Part shown: positions 55,147 to 64,000 of the stretch, one piece after another | Layout: each line of letters begins with the position of its first letter | Position numbering within the stretch: position 1 is the stretch's first letter | Source: a bacterium | GTDB lineage: Bacteria; Bacillota; Bacilli; Lactobacillales; Streptococcaceae | Assembly: GCA_905221375.1 (NCBI GenBank) | Contig: CAJNCY010000002.1 | Location: 186,001-250,000, forward strand | Direction of reading: 5' to 3' | DNA: 64,000 nucleotides | Program-made: the position numbers and the translations under genes | The notes under the pieces: generated by a model | What the model was told of the DNA's origin: nothing | The model's database searches: none | The model's input: only the letters and a program-made list of their open reading frames with translations

Positions 55147-55745
55147 TTATCATCGCTAAAGAAGTGCACCATCCGCTTCGGCAGCTGACGATAGATGAAG
55201 AATGCCAGGTAGGCCACGCAGACTTTATCCAAAATATCCAAGACAAACTCATCGGTAAATGAGGCCAGCCACACTGGTGCATGATTGGCGACCATTACCG
55301 CAAACAATGAGTCACCCCAAGCGATACCGGTCTGACCACCCCAAAAGATGACGTTGAGTGGCGTTGAAATGACAGCTGAAACGATGGCAATAATAATAGC
55401 AGAAACAAATACTCGTCGCGCTGATGAGAACCACCCATTGGCATGCAAAACTCCGACAGCAATCCCAATTCCGATGCTGGTAATCGCATACACGGTTGAA
55501 ATTGGCGATAAGGTCAGCCCATAGATCACGTTGTTGATGAAACCACTAATGGCACCGGCAACCGGCCCAGCCAACATGCTGGTAAGAAAGGTTCCCAAAG
55601 ACCCCAGCCAAACGGGCAACTTTAACCCCTCCGCCAAGGCTTTGGCAACATAGTTAATCCCCACGGCAGCGGGAATCAAAGTCATGGTGGCAGCACTTAA
55701 CTTAAATTTCCACATACTGGTACGATGAATCGGTTCTGTTTTCAT
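55143..55745 (-). CDS. ECF transporter substrate-binding (S) component
   Basis: A 200-residue protein with six predicted membrane helices, beginning MKTEPIHRTSMWKFKLSAAT. The segment SGFINNVIYGLTLSPISTVYAI and AxxxA-rich helix I are typical of S components that bind T. The substrate cannot be named: the sequence does not match RibU, ThiT, BioY, FolT, NiaX or PanT as I remember them. It has its own T and A genes (group I layout), so it does not rely on the housekeeping ECF module. First gene of the operon, with AAGGAG upstream. Confidence 0.85.
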   Translation of the reverse strand: MKTEPIHRTSMWKFKLSAATMTLIPAAVGINYVAKALAEGLKLPVWLGSLGTFLTSMLAGPVAGAISGFINNVIYGLTLSPISTVYAITSIGIGIAVGVLHANGWFSSARRVFVSAIIIAIVSAVISTPLNVIFWGGQTGIAWGDSLFAVMVANHAPVWLASFTDEFVLDILDKVCVAYLAFFIYRQLPKRMVHFFSDDK

Positions 55746-55762
55746 AATCTTCTCCTTTTGTT

Positions 55763-55890
55763 TTTAAAGAGCCGTGTCTGGATAGACTTTCGGACGCAAC
55801 GCTCTATTATATATCTACTGAACTGTCTATACACAAGATTTCCATCCTTGGTCGACATGAGCTGGAAATCTTTATTTGTTAAGTAGTTCA
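55763..55890 (-). promoter_or_regulatory. Structured leader RNA of the ECF operon
   Basis: On the transcript: TGAACT ... AGTTCA could enclose a perfect hairpin AAGATTTCCA/TGGAAATCTT (55835-55844 with 55863-55872). Next, TATAGAC can pair either nearby or with GTCTATC further down. The last part AGAGC...GCTCT (55766-55806) sits just before the ribosome site. Length and competing stems suggest a riboswitch or attenuator, but I match no known class (no THI, preQ1, FMN, cobalamin, folate or T-box signature). Confidence 0.5.
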
Positions 55891-55896
55891 CAACAC

Positions 55897-55924
55897 ATTA
55901 TACACCTATTTTGTGAATAGTCAA
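55897..55924 (-). promoter_or_regulatory. Promoter of the ECF operon
   Basis: Minus-strand TTGACT (55919-55924) and TATAAT (55897-55902) with a 16-base spacer, upstream of the structured leader. Confidence 0.8.
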
Positions 55925-56007
55925 GTGTATTTACAGTAAAATTTTAGAAAATCCTAAAAATTTCCTCTTATTTTCCATTTTAAAAGACATTCAGTAACTC
56001 TAATATC

Positions 56008-56040
56008 AAAAAAGCCCAGACGACATTGTCTGAGCATTAT
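56008..56040 (-). terminator. Terminator of the egtUV-type operon
   Basis: On the minus strand GCTCAGACAATG then TCGTCTGGGC and a run of six T's, about 45 bases after the stop of the permease-binding protein gene. Confidence 0.8.
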
Positions 56041-56082
56041 TTTCTATAGTCGTTTAAGCAAGTTGAGTTTGACATTTTCAAA

Positions 56083-58324
<2,242 letters not shown>

Positions 58325-58338
58325 TCTTTGTCCTCATT

Positions 58339-59103
58339 TTAAAACTTGCCTCTGTTGGTCAAGTCTTCTATCTTAGGCATAAATTCCTTATTGTCCCAAT
58401 GCTCCACAATTTTACCGTTATCTAGTCGGAAGATATCATACTGGGCATAGGCAAGACCATCAATCTGAGCCTGGCCATAGCTAACCACATAATTTCCTTG
58501 TCCCAAAAGCTGGAAAACAAAGTCGAAAGTGACACTATGTTCAGCCACATAGTTTTTATAAGCAACACTTCCTTGTCCAATCACCTGACTATGCTGCATC
58601 AAATCATCTGCCACATAATCACTCCACTGCTCCAGTTCCCCATTTTGAAAAATTTCTGTCAAGAAACGGCGAACCAACTTTTTATTTTCTGCTGTCTTAT
58701 CCAAATCCGTGATTTCAAAATCGCCAAAAATTTGATCTAATTGACCATTTTCAGGCGTTCGATAGTAGTCAATAACATCCCAATGCTCCACGATACGCCC
58801 ATTCTCATCTGCACGGAAAGTATCTGTCGTCACCCATTGAGCTTCCCCGCCATTCAGATATTGATGAACATGAACAAAGACCAGATTGCCATCCTCAATA
58901 GTGCGGACAATCTTAATCTGACGTTCTGGATGACGCTCGAAGAAATTTGCAAAGAAGGCCGCAAACCCTTCTTTTCCGTCAGGTACACCTGTCGAGTGTT
59001 GGATATAAGTATCCCCTACAGACTGGGCTTGAGCCTCAGCAACTCGTCCGTCTTGAATAGCATGAATGTATAGGTTGTGAGCATTTTTCACTTGTTCTGA
59101 CAT
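58339..59103 (-). CDS. Double SnoaL/NTF2-like domain protein
   Basis: A 254-residue protein made of two similar SnoaL-like halves. The first has YIQHSTGVPDGKEGFAAFF and DTFRADENGRIVEHWDVID; the second has LMQHSQVIGQGSVAYKNYV and YDIFRLDNGKIVEHWDNKE. Such proteins handle small organic molecules; the reaction is unknown. It sits between the MarR gene (three bases upstream) and the transporter genes, so a role linked to the imported compound is plausible. Confidence 0.85.
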   Translation of the reverse strand: MSEQVKNAHNLYIHAIQDGRVAEAQAQSVGDTYIQHSTGVPDGKEGFAAFFANFFERHPERQIKIVRTIEDGNLVFVHVHQYLNGGEAQWVTTDTFRADENGRIVEHWDVIDYYRTPENGQLDQIFGDFEITDLDKTAENKKLVRRFLTEIFQNGELEQWSDYVADDLMQHSQVIGQGSVAYKNYVAEHSVTFDFVFQLLGQGNYVVSYGQAQIDGLAYAQYDIFRLDNGKIVEHWDNKEFMPKIEDLTNRGKF

Positions 59104-59106
59104 GAT

Positions 59107-59550
59107 TTAAACCTCATTTTCCTTCTCTTTCAGATTCGCCAAAATTCTTTCTTGAAAGGCTTCAAATTGCCGAATTTCTTCCTCTGAAAATCCTTTGTAA
59201 AAAATCGTATCCAATTTCTGACTGACACGATGCCCCACTTCTTTCTGAGACTGCCCCAACTCTGTTAAAACCAAATACTTCTTACGTTTGTCTTTTCCAC
59301 ATGGACTAACGGTTACAAGATTTTGTTCCTCAAGCTTTTTTATCATAGTCGTCAGCGTATTATTAGCAAGCCCAGTCGCCAGCGCAATATCTGTCGCGGT
59401 TGCACAGCCTGTTTCACTATTCCATAAAACCGCTAAAATCTTCCCCTGCTCACTCCTATAAAGAGCTTCAGGGTCTTGGCTCAGTAACTTTTGAAAAATT
59501 CGCCCATTCAACAAACGAATATGATGGGCTAGTAAATGACTATCTTTCAT
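59107..59550 (-). CDS. MarR family regulator
   Basis: A 147-residue winged-helix regulator with ATDIALATGLANNTLTTMIKKLE (recognition helix) and the wing CGKDKRKKYLVLTELG. I chose MKDSHLLAHHIRLLNG at 59550 because GGAGG lies just before; an earlier start would cross the operators. It heads the operon with the SnoaL protein and transporter, and two palindromes overlap its promoter, so it is probably autoregulated. The ligand may be linked to the transporter's substrate. Confidence 0.9.
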   Translation of the reverse strand: MKDSHLLAHHIRLLNGRIFQKLLSQDPEALYRSEQGKILAVLWNSETGCATATDIALATGLANNTLTTMIKKLEEQNLVTVSPCGKDKRKKYLVLTELGQSQKEVGHRVSQKLDTIFYKGFSEEEIRQFEAFQERILANLKEKENEV

Positions 59551-59565
59551 AACACCTCCAATTTG

Positions 59566-59637
59566 TTTCGATATCGAAATGAATAAAACAATTGTAACAC
59601 TCATTGTTCCAACTGTCAACTATTTCGATTTGGAAAT
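59566..59637 (-). promoter_or_regulatory. MarR promoter flanked by two operators
   Basis: On the minus strand TTGACA (59614-59619) and TACAAT (59591-59596) are 17 bases apart. The perfect palindrome TTTCGATATCGAAA (59566-59579) lies downstream of -10, and ATTTCGATTTGGAAAT (59622-59637) lies upstream of -35; both share the TTTCGAT half-site. Confidence 0.85.
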
Positions 59638-59650
59638 AATTTTTCCCAGT

Positions 59651-59684
59651 AAAAAAATCTCCTACACAAGGTAGAAGATTTTAA
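59651..59684 (-). terminator. Terminator of the O-antigen-ligase-like gene
   Basis: Minus-strand AAATCTTCTACC and GTAGGAGATTT followed by four more T's, directly after the stop codon at 59695. Confidence 0.8.
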
Positions 59685-59694
59685 TCTTATAAAT

Positions 59695-60888
59695 TTAATC
59701 CGTCATATCCGATACCAAAGTTCGATGCTCCAACGGAATACTGCACATAACTAGCAAGAAAATAAAACCTGATTGAATCCAGAAGAGGGCCAAATCAAAG
59801 ATTCCGTGCACAGCAACCACTGTAAGGAAAGATAGATAAAGACCGATAATCGGACGTTTCCCCGACTCCTGACTCATATCCATCATCAAGCGAACAGGAG
59901 CAACAGAAGACAAAACTAATAAAATAGTTCCCACAATTCCGTAACTCAGAATCGTATCAATATAAAGACTGTGAGCATGTTCATGATAAGGAGCATTTAT
60001 CCGAGGATAAGAGTGCATATAGGTTAATGGCCCCTCACCCCAAAAAGGATTTTGCTTAAACAAGGCCATCCCCGCATCCCAAATAGAGATCCGTTCTTCC
60101 ATAGAAGAATCTAAAGTCCCCATCCGAACTCCCAAATCACTAGAAAAGAGGAAACTCAAGCCAATCGCGAAAACCCCAATACTAAGCCAAAAGGCCTTCC
60201 AGTTTTTAATGGTCGTAAAGAGATAGATGATGGCTCCAGCGATAATAGCAGGAAAGGCAGTTCGATTTTGAGTAAAGTTCAAACCAAAGAGATTCACAAA
60301 ACCTGCAATCACACAGAATACTTTCAACCAATTCAACTTGGTCGTTGTAAACAGATAGAAGGCAATCATGATACAGAAACAACAAATAATTCCATAATAA
60401 TTAGGATTAAAGAAGGTCACTTCTGCACGATTCTGATGCCAGACCTGCATATTGGGTGAAAGAAAAGCATAATTGAATTTCTTCACAATTTGGAAATGTT
60501 CTAAACTCGCAAAAGCAGCTGACAATACACTACCAAATAAGACGAGCTGCAAAATCAATCGAAAGAATTTATGTGATAAAATCGACTGATAGTGCAAAAA
60601 GAAAACAGTAAATAGAAAAATTCCTACTGAAGCCACAACTCCCATCCAATTTTGTGCAAAAACGGATATAACAGTACTATAGCCAAGAAAAAGAAGCAGC
60701 ATCGGATGCTCCCCCATTTTCTGAAGAATACTTTTCATGTCCCCTGTAAAAATTAAACTGATAATATATAAACAGAATACAACTACAAAAAGATAAAAGG
60801 GTAAAAAGATACTCAGGATAATTCCCAATAAAATCAGCTCTTTACTAGACAACCCTTTCAGCTTTTCAATAAAGCCTATTGATTTCAA
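59695..60888 (-). CDS. O-antigen ligase/polymerase-like membrane protein
   Basis: A 397-residue protein with 10-12 membrane helices and one large extracytoplasmic loop near the C-terminus holding FWGEGPLTYMHSYPRINA and HEHAHSLYIDTILSYG. This is the Wzy_C (O-antigen ligase) signature with the catalytic-type His (HAHSLY). In Gram-positives such proteins act in polysaccharide or teichoic-acid assembly, sometimes of unknown role. It stands alone here, without glycosyltransferases nearby. Confidence 0.85.
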   Translation of the reverse strand: MKSIGFIEKLKGLSSKELILLGIILSIFLPFYLFVVVFCLYIISLIFTGDMKSILQKMGEHPMLLLFLGYSTVISVFAQNWMGVVASVGIFLFTVFFLHYQSILSHKFFRLILQLVLFGSVLSAAFASLEHFQIVKKFNYAFLSPNMQVWHQNRAEVTFFNPNYYGIICCFCIMIAFYLFTTTKLNWLKVFCVIAGFVNLFGLNFTQNRTAFPAIIAGAIIYLFTTIKNWKAFWLSIGVFAIGLSFLFSSDLGVRMGTLDSSMEERISIWDAGMALFKQNPFWGEGPLTYMHSYPRINAPYHEHAHSLYIDTILSYGIVGTILLVLSSVAPVRLMMDMSQESGKRPIIGLYLSFLTVVAVHGIFDLALFWIQSGFIFLLVMCSIPLEHRTLVSDMTD

Positions 60889-61025
60889 AACGAATCCTTT
60901 CTCTCCAAATCAGTTGATTCAGATAATAGTAAGCTATCCTATATTGTACCACTTTTTAAGCAATTTGAAAACAAAAGAAACGTTTTCTAAAATAAAAACC
61001 CTATTTTATCAACCATATCAAAGCT

Positions 61026-62468
61026 TCAAAATGTTACTTCAATTCCATTCTCAATTACTCGATAAGTCTGATTTTGAAAATCAATTTCTGCTACGGCTGT
61101 TACGGACTTATCTTTATTTTGACGTTTGATTACAATGCTGTGGGCTGTCGGTGTTTCAACATCAATAGTTCCTTCTAAATCAAATGCTGCTGATCGATTA
61201 CGGAACGAAAATAGATTGAGAAGGGCCTTCACTACAGGACGTTGGACTTCTTCTGCTATTTCCTCATTGCTATAGTAATGACGATTAATATTTCGACCTT
61301 CTTTGGTTTCTTCTAATAATTTCAGGTCATTCTTTCCTGCTAGTAGACCCACATAGTAAACCTGAGGAATGCCTGGAGCAAAAGCTTGAATCAGACGAGC
61401 TAGGAAATACTTGACATCATCATCTCCAAGCGCAGAATAATAGGTTGAATTGATTTGGTAGATATCTAGATTGTTATACTCTGCACTAGAGTACTTACGT
61501 TTGACATTCGCTCCAACCTTATAGAGCTCATTTGAAGCATAGTCAATTTCCTCATCAGTCAGGATATCCTTGACATCCACCACTCCAATCCCATCATGGG
61601 TGTCTAGCGTCGTAAATTGCTTCATCGGGCTCATCTTTAACCACTTAGCCAAACGCTCTGTTCTGGAACTGTAAAGAGTATAAAGAGTCACCATTGGAAG
61701 AGCAAAATCATAAACATAGTAATCATGATCCGCTATTTTAAATTGAATAGAATAATGTTCATGAATCTCAGGTAAGAGCTCTGTTCCATACTCAGCAGCG
61801 ATATCTCGGACTTTATCCAGCAAAGCCCAAATATCCGGTTCCACAAAGAAATCATTAGTATCCAATTTCTTCACTGCATAAGCAAAGGCATCTAGACGAA
61901 TCAAATCACAACCATTACTTGCCAGGTGCTGAATGGTCTTACGGATGAATCCCATCGTTACTTCTTTGGTCACATCAAGATCAATCTGCTCCTCACCAAA
62001 AGTATTCCACAAATGTTCTACTGAACCATCTGCAAAAACAATCTCTTGCTTTGGTGCACGATCCTTACGCTTGTAAATTAAATCTACATCAGCTTGTGTC
62101 GGACGATTTTCCGGCCAAAACTTATCCCAGTTTAAAAAGAGATCTTTAAATTCACTGGCTTCATGTTTTTCTTGATAGTCCTTATAATACTTAGATTGAC
62201 GAGAAATATGGTTAATCATAAAGTCAAACATAAGATAATATTTCTCACCTAAACGCTTAACATCCTCCCAATCACCAAACGCTGAATCCACTTCGTCATA
62301 GTCAACCGGTGCAAAGCCACGATCACCTGTTGACGGGAAAAATGGTAGAAGGTGAACTCCCCCAATAGCATCTCCAAAATGCTCTTCCAAATTATCATAT
62401 AAGTCTTTAAGGTTATTTCCAAGACTATCTGAGTAAGTAATCAACATAGTTTTATTGTTAATTGGCAT
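61026..62468 (-). CDS. gtfA: Sucrose phosphorylase
   Basis: A 480-residue GH13 enzyme. [16 protein letters not shown] carries the nucleophile Asp, [10 protein letters not shown] the acid/base Glu and [15 protein letters not shown] the third acidic residue. It converts sucrose and phosphate to glucose-1-phosphate and fructose inside the cell. AGGAG precedes the ATG. It follows rafG-type permease genes, so imported sucrose or sucrose derived from raffinose is the substrate. Confidence 0.95.
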   Translation of the reverse strand: MPINNKTMLITYSDSLGNNLKDLYDNLEEHFGDAIGGVHLLPFFPSTGDRGFAPVDYDEVDSAFGDWEDVKRLGEKYYLMFDFMINHISRQSKYYKDYQEKHEASEFKDLFLNWDKFWPENRPTQADVDLIYKRKDRAPKQEIVFADGSVEHLWNTFGEEQIDLDVTKEVTMGFIRKTIQHLASNGCDLIRLDAFAYAVKKLDTNDFFVEPDIWALLDKVRDIAAEYGTELLPEIHEHYSIQFKIADHDYYVYDFALPMVTLYTLYSSRTERLAKWLKMSPMKQFTTLDTHDGIGVVDVKDILTDEEIDYASNELYKVGANVKRKYSSAEYNNLDIYQINSTYYSALGDDDVKYFLARLIQAFAPGIPQVYYVGLLAGKNDLKLLEETKEGRNINRHYYSNEEIAEEVQRPVVKALLNLFSFRNRSAAFDLEGTIDVETPTAHSIVIKRQNKDKSVTAVAEIDFQNQTYRVIENGIEVTF

Positions 62469-62489
62469 AATTACTCTCCTTTTTTAATT

Positions 62490-62517
62490 GAAGCCAAGTC
62501 TCGTATGACCTGGCTTC
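62490..62517. promoter_or_regulatory. Hairpin between rafG and gtfA
   Basis: GAAGCCA and TGGCTTC frame a 14-base loop shortly upstream of the gtfA ribosome site. Without a T-run it may be an mRNA processing or stability element rather than a terminator. The remaining gap to rafG (62518-62668) shows nothing I can name. Confidence 0.4.
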
Positions 62518-62668
62518 GTAAATGAAAGATATTTTAAAATTTTTGTTCACATTAAACTCGTATTAATATAGACGGCAAGCTAGAAAATACTACTTTTTTC
62601 TACATAAAATTGGCAACAAACTGAACTGTTCCTCTATATCTGAAATTATAGATTTCCTAAGCACTTTC

Positions 62669-63505
62669 TTACTTCACTGCCCCGTTGCTCATTCCTGAAA
62701 TGATATGTTTTTGGAAGAAGAGATAGACAATGGTGATACTGATAATGCCGACAACGTATGAGGCAAAGCTTGGTCCGTAGTCGTTGAAATATTGGCCTGC
62801 GTAATTGTATTGGAACAAAGGCAGAGTCCACATTTTGGAATCCCGGTTCAAGACAAGGAGTGGCAACATGAAGTCATTCCAGAACCAAAGGGCATTGATT
62901 ATCATGGTTGTCGCATGCATCGGTTTCATCATTGGGAAGATGATGCGGAAATAGGTTGTAAATTTATTAGCCCCATCGATCTCTGCTGCTTCGTCCAGAC
63001 TTTCTGGGATCGAGATTTTGATATAGCCAACATAGAGAAAGAGGGTCTGTGGAATCGCATAGGTCAAGTAGAGCAAGATCAAACCAAAGGTATTAGCCAA
63101 ACCGAGTTTACTCATCATAACCGTAATCGGAATCATGATGACTTGGAAAGGTACGAAGATTCCGAGGATTAAGAGGGTATACATGATGGTAAAGGCTTTT
63201 CTTTTACTCATATTGCGAGCGATGGAGTAGGCTGCCATAGGAATAAAGATCATTACTGCAAGTAAAGACAAGACAGTGATGACGACAGAGTTCCAATAAT
63301 AGCCTCCGATCCCATCAACTAAGAGACGACTAAAGTTGTTCCATGTGAAGTTGGTTGGAAAGCCAAAGAAATTGTCTACAATATCCTTAGTGGGTTTGAA
63401 GGAACTAAAGAGGGTAGCAAGGAGCGGCACTAAAATCAGAACCGATCCTAGAATCAATAGAATGTATTTACCAATCAGGTCTTTTCTTTCATCTTGTTTC
63501 ATCAT
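62669..63505 (-). CDS. rafG: Sugar ABC transporter permease, RafG/MsmG type
   Basis: A 278-residue CUT1 permease with six helices and the EAA loop DEAAEIDGANKFTTYFRIIF. It starts MMKQDERKDLIGKY at 63505, behind GAGGAG. With RafF upstream and gtfA downstream this matches the raffinose/sucrose (raf/msm) importers of streptococci. Energy comes from a shared ATPase. Confidence 0.9.
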   Translation of the reverse strand: MMKQDERKDLIGKYILLILGSVLILVPLLATLFSSFKPTKDIVDNFFGFPTNFTWNNFSRLLVDGIGGYYWNSVVITVLSLLAVMIFIPMAAYSIARNMSKRKAFTIMYTLLILGIFVPFQVIMIPITVMMSKLGLANTFGLILLYLTYAIPQTLFLYVGYIKISIPESLDEAAEIDGANKFTTYFRIIFPMMKPMHATTMIINALWFWNDFMLPLLVLNRDSKMWTLPLFQYNYAGQYFNDYGPSFASYVVGIISITIVYLFFQKHIISGMSNGAVK

Positions 63506-63515
63506 GCTTCTCCTC

Positions 63516-64000
63516 TTAAATTTCAAATTTCTTAGATACTCTCAATTGGATGATCGAAATCACTACAATTAAGAAGAATAAGATTACGGCAATGGCATTG
63601 GCATAACCGAATTGGTTGTTTTTAAAGGCATAGTTATAAACCAAAAGCCCAAGTGAGGTTGTGGCATTGTTTGGACCACCACCGGTCATTGCAAAGACTT
63701 GGTCAAAGGCAGTCAGCCCACCTTTTAGGGCTAGGATAAAGACCATAGAGACACTTGGTAGCAAGTAAGGCAATTCAATGTTCCAGAAAACTTGCTTGCT
63801 AGTCGCGCCATCAATCCTTGCTGCCTCTGTAATCTCAGTTGGAATAGATTGCAAACCAGCTAGGAAGATGATGATGGGCATAGCCACCCCTTGCCAAAGA
63901 AGGACAAAGACAGCCGCAAAGATTGCTCCCCACTTAGTCCCTAAAAGACTGGTTTGTAGAAATTCAATATGAAGGGCATGCCCAATCGCTGGAAGACCGT
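63516..64000 (-). CDS. rafF: Sugar ABC transporter permease, RafF/MsmF type (5' part outside window)
   Basis: The frame runs open from the window end to the stop at 63516: GLPAIGHALHIEFLQTSLLG, then TKWGAIFAAVFVLLWQGVAM, then the EAA loop TEITEAARIDGATSKQVFWN. It is the MalF-type partner of RafG. About 160 codons are visible and the N-terminus is beyond 64000. Ten bases separate it from rafG. Confidence 0.9.
   Translation of the reverse strand, partial: GLPAIGHALHIEFLQTSLLGTKWGAIFAAVFVLLWQGVAMPIIIFLAGLQSIPTEITEAARIDGATSKQVFWNIELPYLLPSVSMVFILALKGGLTAFDQVFAMTGGGPNNATTSLGLLVYNYAFKNNQFGYANAIAVILFFLIVVISIIQLRVSKKFEI

Noticed and set aside
60975..61000. cre site upstream of the O-antigen-ligase-like gene (AGAAACGTTTTCT)
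   Set aside because: It lacks the TG and CA ends of the cre consensus and no regulated sugar gene follows.

Overview
The window looks like the chromosome of a Streptococcus of the mitis/pneumoniae group. The evidence is low-GC gene content, BOX repeats, a competence sigma-X box, and a gene order I recall from pneumococcus: aqpZ-pepF-rsmE-prmA, sus, the late-competence prepilin peptidase, trp, exoA, xpt-pbuX, gal, czcD/sczA, an ergothioneine-type transporter, gtfA. Species was not determined.

Layout. 1-8.8 kb: aquaporin fragment, acetoin/diacetyl-type reductase, an HxlR regulator facing an NTF2-like protein, PepF, RsmE, PrmA, Nudix, M50-like and DUF3013 genes. 8.9-10.5 kb: rarA, a probable 6S RNA and tRNA-Lys(CTT). 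10.5-18.9 kb: two tandem cargo blocks (HAD phosphatase plus LacI regulator, then the susR-X-T1-T2-H sucrose locus). Three copies of the tRNA-Lys 3' trailer/terminator bound these blocks and an integrase remnant lies among them, which is the mark of old site-specific insertions at the tRNA. 18.9-28.4 kb: GNAT, a competence-controlled prepilin peptidase, and the tryptophan operon trpEGDCFBA. A second trpB precedes it, and each unit has its own T-box leader. 28.4-36.6 kb: sugar-modification pair, heterodimeric ABC exporter, membrane proteins, exoA and a glyoxalase-fold protein. 36.6-39.1 kb: guanine-type riboswitch, xpt, pbuX.

39.1-44.3 kb is the most notable part. Between pbuX and the gal genes, where pneumococci as I recall carry the Dpn restriction cassettes, lies a retron. 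It has a reverse transcriptase with retron-diagnostic NAxxH and (V/I)TG motifs, a 224-nt upstream spacer with a 25-bp hairpin (candidate msr-msd), and an upstream 518-aa protein joining a phosphoribosyltransferase-like PRPP-loop region to a C-terminal winged-helix-like region. IS110 and ISL3 transposase remnants flank it. This is probably an anti-phage retron with a PRTase-type effector.

44.4-50.5 kb: thioesterase, galT-galK/galR, czcD/sczA. 50.6-52.7 kb: truncated pnuC joined to debris of a lactococcal-type theta plasmid (an IS6-transposase/RepB chimera, a repX gene with a nonsense codon, an hsdS fragment). 52.7-55.9 kb: a complete, apparently GC-richer ECF transporter operon (S, T and two ATPases) behind a strong promoter and a structured leader I cannot name. 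56-64 kb: ergothioneine/betaine-type ABC transporter, SnoaL protein, autoregulated MarR, O-antigen-ligase-like membrane protein, and the raf/gtfA end of a sucrose/raffinose operon cut by the window edge.

A structured repeat of about 135-207 bp occurs twice. Each copy sits between an attenuator RNA (T-box or purine riboswitch) and the first gene of the operon it controls.
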